From contig BDSI01000035.1 of assembly GCA_003117195.1 (NCBI GenBank), forward strand, positions 184,001-248,000: a stretch of DNA of 64,000 bases, written 5' to 3'. Below are positions 32,425-44,100 of the stretch, piece after piece. The notes beneath the pieces are model-generated. The model worked only from the letters and a program-made list of their open reading frames with translations. It had not been told where the DNA came from and did no database searches. The DNA comes from Eudorina sp. 2006-703-Eu-15 (lineage: Eukaryota; Chlorophyta; Chlorophyceae; Chlamydomonadales; Volvocaceae). Numbering within the stretch: position 1 is the stretch's first letter; each line of letters starts with the position of its first letter. A program made the translations under genes and the position numbers.

Positions 32425-35400
32425 TTAGTTGGCGCAGATGACGGGGATATCGTTATCGTTGAACTCCTTGATGACCCTGGCCACCGTCTCGTGGGAGGGC
32501 GTCTGCACTCCGTCCAGCGGGTAGGGGATGTGCATCACCTCCCACTTGTTGCGGCCCAGCACGTGGTACGGCAGCAGCTCGATGCCCTGCAGCAACACCA
32601 ACAGCCGACACACGAGCGCCGCCGCACACACAGCTCAGTTCCGCGAGACGCGCAAACACATCCACACAAACCTTTTTTCGCGGCTCACTTTCTTTTACAC
32701 ACACACACACACACATACACACACAAATAGACTCCATGTTCCACAGACACCGCACACTGTATCAGACACGGCTAAGTAACTGCAAGGCCCTGCCACCACA
32801 CTTGCGTGTCGTCGTCGGCCAGAGCAGCGGCGTCCAAATGCCAGTAGTCAGAAGCCGCCTCCGCTACCGGTGCGTCATCAATGCACTGTTATCGGACCCT
32901 CCCCATGACTATCTCTCTTATACCTCATTTATACCGTTACATTCATACCGTTACATCCATACCTGATCCCTGCGCCGGCAGTCCACGGAGCTTGTATCTG
33001 GCCACCAATTCGCTTTACACCCCCCCCCAAGGGGGCATCAGTCAGTCCCCGGCTGCCACAGCCCGCCCGCCCAACCCTCGCGACCGACCGCCCACCTGGA
33101 ACGTTGGCTGCTTCTTGCTCCACTCGATGAGCTTCTGGATGTCCTTGGCTCCGTCCGTGTACCCCGGGATGTACACGTAGCGCAGGTAGAAGGGGATCTT
33201 ACGCTCCGCAAGCTCATCCGCGAACCGCAGCGCGCCCTTCTGCTTCATACCTGCGCGGGGAGCGGACCGGGTGGGAGCCGTACGGCGTACGGGATACTCG
33301 ATTGGGAGGCCTTGCATACAGGCTGGCAACAGGCTCCTTGAACACCTCGTGAGACACGCACGCTATGCAACACACACGCTATGCAGGTTACATGGCAAGT
33401 ATCTCTGCACCTGGGCTGTGTCGGTCGGGTTCCTTTCGTTCCCTAAACACACACGCTATGTGCGGGGGGGGGGGTAAGGATTGGGGAACCGATGCGTGGC
33501 TATGTGCGGGGGGGGAGGGGGAGGTGCCCTGCGGACTGGACCCAGCTACCCGTCGCCTCCACTGCCAAGGCGTCAGCTCCGCTCCGGCTCCCTCCAGCTC
33601 CGGAGCCGGCTAGAGGCCTCCCCGGGTGGCAGCGAGCGGCCCATCCCCGGCCCGAGATACGCGCCACCCATCGCCCTCCCCATCTTCGGGGGGTCCGCAA
33701 GCCCACCCCCTACCACCCGAAGTAAAGCGACACCGAAAGCACCCCTCCCGGCAGTTAGCGCAGTTCAGATATGTCTACCGACTTTGTTTCGATGTGTCTA
33801 CCGATTTCCTGTACCAATCCTGGTCGTCCGGGTATCTGTGCAGCTGCGACCCGGGGAACCCCTAGGGCCTCCCTCCCCGCCCGGCCGCCTGGATTCGGTA
33901 CCTGTGAGGGACTCGTACTTGAGCGGGTCGATGTGCTTGATGCAGAACAGCACCAGGTCTGTGTGCGGCAACACGACGTCCCAGTTGCCGTGCTTGGTGC
34001 CCTGGCCGGTGGTGTCGATGGTGGTGTTGAGACCCATCGCGTGGACCTCCTGCGGGACCAGAGGGCAACGCGGGCGGGTGTGCGAGTCGGTAGGTAGGTA
34101 GGTAGGTAGGGGTGGGTCGGAAAGCGGGTGGGTAGGAGGTCGGTGGATGGGGAGATGTAAGAGAGTATGTTAGTAGGTGGTTGCAATCCGGTCACATGGT
34201 GTGTGGGCGGGTACGTGGGTACAGCGCCGGCCCAGCGCATGGTGGGTGGGTGGGTGTTGATGTTTCTGTAGCCAGTCCAGGCCCCCCGGGAACCTACTGG
34301 ACTCCTACAACCCGGTGGGTGATCGGACTGGTCGGTGCGTTCCTCCACACCCGACCAACAGTTCGCATCCGCTGAACGCACCCACCCACTGGGCCCAACT
34401 GGTCGGGTCGGCAAGGTTTCTCGCCGAGGACTGCCCTCCCAAGCTCCCATCCCTACACACCCACTCAGGGAGTCTCCCACCCATTCACCTGGAACACCGC
34501 AGAGACGAACTTGGGCTGCAGCATGGCCTCGCCACCCGAGATGGTGACCCCTCCACGCGGCTTCAGGTAGTTGCGCACCTGCAGGGAATCCGGCCACCAG
34601 CAGAACGCCCGGTTGTGCAGACAGGGAGCAGCGGGCGGTCGACACGGGTGGTTCGTGGTAGGTGATGGGCATACACAGACCTGTGGGTCAGGGCCCGGTT
34701 GGAGGTCCGGAAGCTGGACAGAGGGCAGCAGTGAGAGCTGGCCAGCCCGACGCTGGGTTGGGATGACCGCGCGGTGTTTTCGGACCCACCGCTCCAATTC
34801 ACGCGTGACTGGGCCGTTTGGGAACACGCACCCGAATCAATGTGGAATCCCAACACACAAACCAAAACCAATGTGGACCCAGATCAACACACAAACATTT
34901 GCCCGCCGCCCAGCAGCAAGCCCCTCGGACCGGACACAACCCACATCACCAGCCAGCTATCGGCGCCCAACCCCACCTACCCCACTGTACATAGGGACTC
35001 AAAGGCCCCACCTGCATGCCCCCACCGACCGAGAGCCCTAACCCAAGCTACCCAGGCGCCAGGCCGCCGCACAGACACGTCCTTCCTCCCTCCTTGTCAA
35101 TGAAGACAGCGGAAGGACCCCCGCTAAGGACCCAGCGCAGCAAGCCGCCCACGCCGCCGCCGTTATGACAGTACTCTGCCACAGCACGCAGCTGCGCTCG
35201 CTCTCACGGGGCATCCCCGCGCCAACGCATTGCACCGCACCCAGTCGCCGCACGGTACCTTGCGAATCTGCTCTGCCAGCTCCTTGCTAGATGTCAGGGT
35301 GCCGCCCTTCATGTTCCAGGTGTCCGGATTGGAGCAGAACAGGCAGCGCATGGCGCACCCTTGGACGAACACCAGGAACCTGCGTGTGTGACGTCGGTGA

Positions 35401-36008
35401 GGGGGCGGCATCCTGTCAAAGTCAGCCACCCACAGCGGCTGATGCGCCAGTCACCGCCAGCCAGTCAGTCATCGAGCGACAAAGCGCAGTCGTAACCAGC
35501 ATGTGCGTCCGTGGTGACGCAATGCAGCAAAGAAGTGCGAAGCAGTACAACAAGGCGCTGCGGCTCCATTATGCTTCACCAGAAAAAAGGAAACGTAGGG
35601 TGGTGTTATCGCGCGCTGTGTACGAGAAGCAATGCTCCACGGTGAACCTTCGTGTGCACATTGTGAACATGACACTCACCGAACGCCCGGACCATCCACT
35701 GCGCTAAACGACTCGGTAGAATGAACATTTCCAAAGACCTCCGCGATGTTAGAGTTGTCGTGTGGTTCATAGTGCGGTAATTCAACCGCATACCGCGCCT
35801 GGAGGTCTGGGTGCGGGTGAGAAACTTCCTCCTCGTGTGAAGGCACCACATAAGTTCTACGTAGCGTTGAGCCCCAAACAGGCGTACAGCGAGGGCGAAC
35901 ACAAGCCGTCCGTGCTCGCTGGGCTGCTCCAGGAAGCCCAGCCGCGCAAGTTCCCACGACAGCTCGCGGCATTATGCTTAGCAGCCAAGGGCTGCAAAGG
36001 CTAATCAT
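32425..36008 (-). CDS. pflA: Pyruvate formate-lyase activating enzyme, organelle-targeted
   Basis: This radical-SAM enzyme makes the glycyl radical on pyruvate formate-lyase, which in green algae supports fermentation in mitochondria and chloroplast. Exons in transcript order: 35680-36008, 35259-35379, 34489-34578, 33902-34049, 33096-33250, 32425-32586. All are GT-AG and in phase, giving 334 residues. The iron-sulfur motif CAMRCLFC (CX3CX2C) is intact in exon 2, preceded by [33 protein letters not shown] and TTIDTTGQG follow, and the protein ends in the family-typical [15 protein letters not shown]. The first ~60 residues are rich in Arg, Ala and Ser with few acidic residues, as in an organelle leader; the family's bacterial members lack it. 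A second in-frame Met lies at residue 13. The chosen ATG gives the longest frame. Confidence 0.95.
33749..33815 (+). repeat. Short interspersed repeat, GGCAGCAGCGCAG family (double end)
   Basis: Reads CGGCAGTTAGCGCAGTTCAG then ATATGTCTACCGACTTT, followed by a second GATGTGTCTACCGATTTCC. It lies in a pflA intron, antisense to that gene. Confidence 0.65.
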
Positions 36009-38151
36009 AGAAGCAACAACGAGACAGGCATAAGGTGCAAGTTACGGCAACAACAGCTGGATTACGTGGGCTTCGTTTTGCTATTACTAGTGTGCTTTTT
36101 GAGCGTTCCGACAATCTACTGTTCAACTGAATGCTGTGCGCCTTTGAGGAAGCGGTCCTGCACCGGATGACAGACACCACGCGTACCGTTGTGAATTCGT
36201 TGGCAGCAGCTGGTGCCTCGTGCCTGGTGTCCTGCTCATTAGAATAAAATGTTATGTAATAATGCAATTGAAGCAGAAATGCGGTATCCAAACAACAAAT
36301 TCTATCTACCGTGGACTGGGAGAACGATGATATTCATCGGGGAGAAGACTGCGGGCCGCAGTCTGCTTCGAGTCCAGACATATGCAGTCGATTCGCTGCG
36401 TCAATGAAACCAAAGAGCAGACGCTTAGTTGATTGGCAAGCTGCAGCTTAAGCGAAGTCGTGTTTGCAGCAACTGCACGACTTAGTACAGAATCTTTACA
36501 ACCACGTACATAATTTGCGCCAGTGGCTGAGGTAGGCTTCATTGGCTAAGATAGGCTTTGATAGGAAGCAAGCATCGTCGCAAGGGGCACCAACGATTCT
36601 CCGCTCGCTGTACAGTAGCAGTCGGACTGCTCATGGGCATGCTTGGCACAAAGCCGGGAGCCATGCTAACATAGAAAGTTACCCACGAACCAACCCTGCC
36701 TAGTCACCACTCGAAGGGAGCGACACAGACGACGCAGCTGAACAGGCTTGTACAAAACCATCCGGCCGGTCGTACATGTACTACGACTTGATTTCGTCGG
36801 CACTGCCAGCTGCACAAATCAAGACACAATGTCTGCAGGAAGCAGGATGCCGTTGCTGCCATTATACCAATAACCTTCGCTAGCTGCACGGTTACGCGGC
36901 AAGGTACTTCACTGCGTGCACCTGACAGATTCGGCCTCTCAGCGATTCCAGCATTGCATCGCCCTACCTCTGATGTACCATCCGCCTTGCTGGCTGCCAG
37001 TGGTCTTTGGAACCCGCGTTTCAATGAGTTGTGAACGCACCGCGCGCGCGCCGCGACCGAGCGCGTGCCGCGACTGCCGTGTCGTACAGCAAGGCCCTGG
37101 ACCTCCCGCACCTGGGCCCTACGCGTCGAGAACGCTCTGAACATCGCAAGTCCATGCAACTCCCACCCGCCATCCCCCTCGCTCCCACAACAGCGGCGAC
37201 ACTCTTACACACAGTCGCACCTTCAGTGTCCACGCTTTCCGCGCAGCTAGAAACTGGAGGCCGCCGCCCCTTTCTAGGGGCAGCCCGCTGGCCGCTACGT
37301 CGCCATCACCAAACAAAAGTAAAGTGGGGAAGTGGGCACTGTGTGCAGGCGGGCAAACATGGGTATCTCCCAGTCAGTACCTACGATGCGAATGCCGTGC
37401 AGTCAGTCAGTCGCAAAACGGCTTGGTAACCGATAACACCTGGCCGCCCACCCTCGCTGGCACTGCGCGGGAAGGGGTTGCGTTTATGACGCACACGGCG
37501 CAGGGGTAGGGCCAGATAGAGCATCCGAAGCTGCCGTAGATAGATGGTCGCGGGTCCCGGGCACTCGTCGACGCTCCTTTCCACCGACATACAACAACAT
37601 GACTTTCTGCTTCTTTTTACACACACACACGCTCGACTTCGCTTCTCGCGGCTCAGTTCTCTTTTACACACACACATAAACAACATGAGCGCGGCCAGTC
37701 GCCGATACGCATGTCAGGTGCCCCTGTGAAGGGCGCTCCTCCTCGGCCATAACAACAGACGCGCAGGCACACGTACGTCAGCCCGCCCCGCGGACACGCC
37801 GGCTCACACACGGAACCGGTTCCGGGTCGGAGCGGGTGTTCTTGCTGCACGCACACACACGGACATGAAGACACACGAAGACACACGCGGCGCGCATATC
37901 TCAAATTAGGATGCAGCCCTCTTCTCCATCCATCAGAGCAACCAGGCTTCGACCGGAGCCGCAATCAAACCGTAAACCCCTCAACACACACTTCTCTCTT
38001 ACCGTATGCTGCCAGAAGTCCCTGTTTTTCCCCCTTCGAGTCCCAACCAGCAGACTGGACCCGACACACACCACTTCCGACGAGGAACGCACCTCAACCG
38101 CAAAGAGGGAAATCCACTTGGGGTTCTGGCCCCAACCCCCCAGGCCGCACA
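36009..38151. other. Intergenic, no gene recognised
   Basis: This lies upstream of pflA and downstream of the FCP1 stop. The part next to pflA (36009-37000) is AT-richer and should hold its promoter. Two copies of a TTCTTTTACACACA-type motif lie at about 37610-37680, ending in CA runs. The longest frames (130-150 residues) overlap one another on both strands and match nothing I recognise. Confidence 0.6.
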
Positions 38152-41100
38152 TCAGGACTGAGCGCCCTCCTCCGCTGCCCCGGCGCCGCCGCGCCCGCCA
38201 CCGCCACCCGCCACCGCCATGGCCACCCTCAGCTCCTCCTCCGGGCTCAGACCCGCGCCGCTGGTGCCGCTGCCGCCGACGGCAGTGGCAGGCCGCCCCA
38301 CGGGGGTGCGGCCGTCGGACGACGGCTCCGGGACGGCAAAGTCCGCTTCCGGCAGCCGCGCCCATCTGTACCGAGGCAGCACAGTCGGGTGGCGAGACGG
38401 GTCGGCGGGCACAACCCGGTTTCGAGGGCGTTTTGATCATATGATGGAGGTTGGTTGAATGGCCATGTTGTAAACACACAATGGCAATTAGCACGAGGCA
38501 GGGCGTGGGCGCGCGCATCGCCGCAGGGAGGCCTCCTGGGCCAAGGTCGTACAGAGCTGTACGGAACGGCCCATCTTGGTTGATGCGCGTGAACCTCGGT
38601 GAATCAATCTGCGCCGCCCCACGCTCTCGACGCTCTCGACGCTCTCGAGGCGCGCGCGTTGCGCGCTGTCCGCGGCTGGGCTGGAGACGACCCCTGGCGA
38701 CATGAGGCTGCGCAGGGTCCTGAGGGGACCCGGACCCGGACCCGCACGAGCCGTGCCTCATTACGGCAACCCTGCAGAGCTGGGGACGCCGCAAGACGGC
38801 GGCCCCCGGCGGGGGCCCCCCACAGGTAACGTCTCCGTCTGTCCATACCACCTATTGCCCTCCGGTACTGGGTATGGGGTACCCACCGGAAGGAGCAGGC
38901 CTGCAGCCAGGAGGGCAGCACCACCGCCTTGCCCTGAGACCGGGCGTGATGCACCTGCGGATGGACAGGCGGACGGACAGAGGGACGGACGGACGGCCAG
39001 AGCAGGGTGTCGGGCATGTGGGTGGAGGTTCGGGTTGGGGTGCGTCCGGTGACTCCGCGCGGGGCGGGGAACCCGATCTGACTCGACATGACCTGACCTG
39101 ACCCCACCCCGCCTCACCTTTTCCGTGCCCCCCGCGGCGGCCACCACATGCGTCGTGACCTGGGCGTCGTAGGCCGGCAAGCAGGTGGCGCCCAGCGCCT
39201 CCGCCAGCTGCCACAGGGGCTCCCGCCGCGGGTTGCGGTCCTGCGGCCAGCAGCGGCTGAAGGTGATGCGGCAGCCCTGCGGGACCAGCACCAGCACCAG
39301 CGGGGCCAGCACCAGCACCAGCGGGACCAGGGGGACCAGCACCCGCATCAGCGACACACAGGCAGCCCACCAGACACCACCGCACGAAGGGCCACCGCCA
39401 CTGAGTTCATCCACGGGCTGGAGACGTGCGCCACATGCGGTACATGCGGTACATGCGGCACATGCGCCACATGCGCCACATGCGGTACATGCGGTACATG
39501 CGGTACCGGTACTCAGGGCATGTGGGTAACAAGAAGCAGCAAACCAAGGCCCCGCATGCAATTGACGCTGAAGGCGTTCCACGTGAAGGGCCTACATGTC
39601 TGAGGGGACCCCGCCTAACATCTCAGCCTTACAGCGACCGTTGACCCTCGCGCCCCGCCCCGCCCCATTCGCACATCAGCAGCCATCAAATGGCCCTTCG
39701 CACGCAGCCATCTCCACCACCACCACCACCGCCGCCGCCACCACCCACCGCCCACCACCCGCCAAGTCAAGCCCAGCGGCGGCGGCACTCGACATCGACC
39801 GCACCTTGAGCGTCCGCCTCCGCTCCTCCGCCAGGATGTCCCGCACGTCCCGGAGCTCCAGGGGCGGCAGCGAGGGGTCGTCTTGGGAGAAGAACCTGCC
39901 CCCAGGGGGGGGAAAGAGGGGCGTCGGCAGAGATGGGCCCACGATGCGATGTGATGTGCGAGAAAAGCCGCTCACTGCCATCGAGTGTGTCTCTAATGCG
40001 GGTGGCAGCGCACGCGTGTGTGTCTCGAAAAGGAACCCGCCCGGCCGAGCCCACACGTGTGTGTGTGTTAAAATAAACCGAGAGACACGACTTGCGAGGA
40101 CCCTAATTGCGCACGTGTGTGTGTGTGTGTGTTTAGAATTGTGTGTGTGTGTGCTTAGAATTGCAACCCGCCCCATACGGGAGACCGCCGAAGCACTCTC
40201 CCCCGGATTCGGGAGAGAGGGGCGTAAGGGGCCTCTGTCCCCTCGCTCTCAACCTAGGGCGCGCGCCTGATCCCTGAGGATCGGTGACAGCTGTGCCCCC
40301 TCAAGGGATTGGGCGGAAGCCCATCCCGGGCGGTCTGCGCCTCGCAGTCCGCTGTTCAACCTCTGTGTGTGTATGTGTTCCGTGGCCGTGACCTCCGAGC
40401 CTCCTGCCCGCTGGCAGAGGTCCGCTGCCAGGGAGCGGTCCCCAGCCCCGGGGACTCCCCAGCCCGGATAACTCGTCACGCTCCGCAGTGCCGTGTTGCT
40501 CCTACTGTCCATCGGGATGGGCGCTGCTGACTGGTAACGGACACACACACACAAACACGCACACACACACACATTCCCCCCGATCGTCATTAGCGGGACC
40601 TCCCTTACCCTTACCGGGTGTGTACGGCGCGCAGCACCCGCATGTGGGTCGCCAGCGCCCCGTCCGTGGCGCTCTCGTCGGTGCCCTGCGCGTGTGATTG
40701 GGCGAAGGTGCAGATGGGGCTCGGGGGATAAGGCAGGTGCAGACCCGTGGGTCGGCCATCACGCGCGGCCCAGGGCCGACACGGTTGCGCGTCACATAAT
40801 GGGGGGGGGTTGGCAACGCACGAGCGCACGTCTACCAATCCACGGAACACAGAAAATGGCATGCAGACATGCAGACATGCAGACCGACCGACCGACCGAC
40901 CGACCGACCCACAGACAGACAACCCTAGGCGAAGACTGCCTCGCACCCACCTGCTCCAGCAACGCGGTGCCGTCGGCCCGCCACTTCCTCAGGTCGGAGG
41001 GGAAGTAGTGGTACCGCTCGATCTGCGGGAGGGAGGGAGGGAGGCAGGGAGGCAGGGAGGCAGGGAGGCGCCAAATGTCCGCCTCGCCGCCTCCTGGCGC

Positions 41101-44100
41101 GTGTGCTGGATGGACTGGCCCCCTGGGCCATGGCCGCCCCAGGCACCGGCACCAGCCCCACCGCCCAGCACCCCCGTTGTGGTGCCGACACCCTACACCA
41201 TGTACGGCAGTCCAACGCGCTGGTGTGGCAGCCTTGTCCCGGATCTTGGATCCTGTATATATTATTTATACATACCGGTATATATACATATATATACCGG
41301 ATCCTGCCGTCCTCCGCCGGATATATGCCGGACCCTGCCGTCCTCCGCGCCCCCCCCTCCCACACACACACCTGCAGCAGGTTCCTCCGATGCCCCGGCC
41401 AGACCATCTCCGTGTCGTCCAACACCAGGGCCAGCTCGTCCGCAGACCTGCGGCGGTTGATGCCGTACCCTCCGTTGGTTAGAAATCCGGTTGGTTGGTT
41501 GGTAATGTTTGCGGTCCTTGTCGCTGGCGCATATGAAACGTGTGTGTTTACCCACCTCCCATGGCTGCCTGGCGGGTCGCCTGCCCCTGACTCTCCGCCT
41601 CCCCCATCCGCATCCGCCACCACACTAGCTACGAAGACCGCACTTCCCCTCCCACCGGCGACGCCCGAGGTTTGTCCTCCCAAGGCCCTCCCCCCCACCT
41701 CTGCTCTTTTTAGCCCCCACCTGCTGCACATGGCCCCCCGCCCTCCTCTCCCGGTTCTCCTGCGTGCAGCATCGGATTCACCTCCCTTCCTCCCTCTCCT
41801 CCCTGGACCTCCGCTCTCCTCCCTGGACCTCCGCTCTCCTCCCTCTCCTCCCTCTCCTCCCTGGACCTCCGCTCTCCCAGCAGTCAGCGCAGTGCAGGTC
41901 CGTCCACCAATCTCATCACACCCTCTCTCCGCCCCCGTCAGATGTGTGACCTGGTGCTGGTCTTCCCCCCTCCCGTACACTCCCCTGCCTCCTCTCGCGT
42001 AACACCCACCCCCTACCTCCGCCCCTCCCGTAACCCCCCCTGGCCGCCCCCTTTCACTCACAGCAGCACGTCCAGGTCCTTGGCGGTGGTGGTGGTGGAG
42101 TGGTCCTTGGCGATGACCGACGCAAAGAGGCGCCCCGTGGGGTCCAGCAGCCTGGGGCGGCGCAGTGCCGAGCAGACAAGACCAGAGCAGACCAGACGAG
42201 GTGCACGCGGGGGGGTAGGGGTGGGGGTGGACTCGTTGAGAGAGGGCAATGCCCGGAAGCCGCCCGGTAGCGCGGCACGCACAATCGGCCCCCTTCCCCC
42301 TCCCCCCCCTTCCCCCCGGGCAGTCAGGCGAGCCGTTCGACATCTCAGGCACAACGATCAACAGCCGGGTAAGGGCCCCACAACCCCGTCGCAGCCCGCC
42401 ACACCGGGTGGAGGGGAGGGGGCCCCTCCCCCCCAAGGACCCATCCCATGCAGTTCGCAACCGCTCGCAACCGCTCGTAACCGCTCGTAAGGCCCACCTG
42501 CGGACCTCCGCCGCGTAGGTCTTGTCGCCCATGGTGTAGATGTGCATCTCGTAGGCGTCACGGAGGCCCTGCGGCACCCGCGGGGGGGCGGCATCCGGGC
42601 CCCCCACCCCCACACGGGGACTGTCAACCGCGGTGTTGCCATCCGGGCATGCGCCCCCCCCTCGACTCTCTCTCAGCCACAACGCTCACTAAGCACAAAG
42701 CTCTCGGGGAAGCGGCGTGACGACTGACGAGGTGGTGTGCTCCCCCCCAACCATCACACACGACACGAAGCAAAGCCGGAGACAAGCGCCGGGGGGACGG
42801 CTTCTACGTTGGGGCGCAATTTGAATATGTCTGTCCACCGATCTCCTACACCCCTCCCCCCTCCAACTCCTTACCCATCTCCCATACCCCTCCCTCTCCC
42901 CCCCTCGCTCCTGTATCGGATATTCGCTCTGGCAGCAGCGCAGTAAAAATATGCCTACCAATTTCCTATGTACCCCCCCCTCACCCCACCTCGAGGAACT
43001 CAAACACCCCGGGGCGCAGCTTGGTCCACAGCTTGTTGTCCGCCAGCCGGTGCAGCAGCCGCCGGGGGCCTAGGTTGGCCTCCTGAGGGAGGGAGCACGT
43101 CACCAACACCAGGGCAGGGCGGGGCGGGGGGGGGGGGGCTCAGGGCTCAGGGCTCAGGCCTCAGGCCTCAGGGCTCAGGCCTCAGGGCAGGGCGGGGCGG
43201 GGCGGGGTAGTCCTCGTCATCCGTGGGGGGCAGGTCAAGACCGGACCGGATCCAATGCGCCGTGCGGTGAGCAGCGCACCACCCGAACCACCGGGGGGGC
43301 CCGCCACCCCACACAGCTGCAGCTCGCGGCTCGACGCCCTGTGAGCTGCCTGACGGGCCCTCAGGGCCTGTCTGTCCGGTCCGGTCCGGTCCAGCCCCCT
43401 CCGAACCCGCCAGCAGCGCTCCTGGCCCTGGTCTGCGGTCAGCCAACTGGATAACCCCGCTCTCCCGGTCGGCTCACTCTTTCCGCCCGGGGAGCACCTA
43501 TACATTTTGGGTGTGCCCACATTCGTTTCCGGGTCTGGGTCTGGGTTTGCTTTCTCCCGCCTCACCTCCTCCCTCCCAATCACATCCGCCAGCCTGGGCG
43601 CCGTGTCCTCCCCGACCTCCCCCGTGTGTACGGAGTTCAGCAGCGTGTGATCCAGATCCAGGATCAAGATCAATCGCCGCCTTGACAGCAGCCGGGAGAC
43701 CGTGTCCCTGGAGCAGCAGCAGCGGCGGCGGCGGTGGCAGAGGTGGCGGTGGCAGAGGTGGTGGCGGCAGAGGTGGTGGCGGCAGAGGTGGTGACGGCAG
43801 AGGTGGTGGCGGCGGGTTCACGTCATGGGTGATGTGACTCCTGGGGGCTCTGCGGCTCTCCTGGGCTCCCGCCCCCTGCCCCTGTCATCACCGCCCTGAC
43901 GCCGGCCCACAACGGGGGCCGCCGGAGAGGTCCGCGGGCGATTCATTTTCCAGCGGGGGGATGATGAATTGATGATTGGGGTTCGCTGTCTATCTGTATT
44001 GACATTAAGGGTATGTGTGATTCCCCGCGGGAAGTTCTCTTCGCGCGGGGGGGGGGGATTTCTTCCGCGGGGAGGGGGAGATTAGGCTGCTATAAATCAG

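Noticed and set aside
37901..38365. Alternative long last exon of FCP1 in another frame
   Set aside because: It would need a different donor phase in the previous exon and gives an Arg/Gly-rich tail. The chosen donor at 38869 keeps WARLPEADFAVPEPSS, which fits the end of BRCT phosphatases better.
43043..43210. Tandem CAGGGCTCAGGCCT words as a regulatory element
   Set aside because: They look like a simple local duplication in an intron, with no sign of conservation elsewhere in the window.
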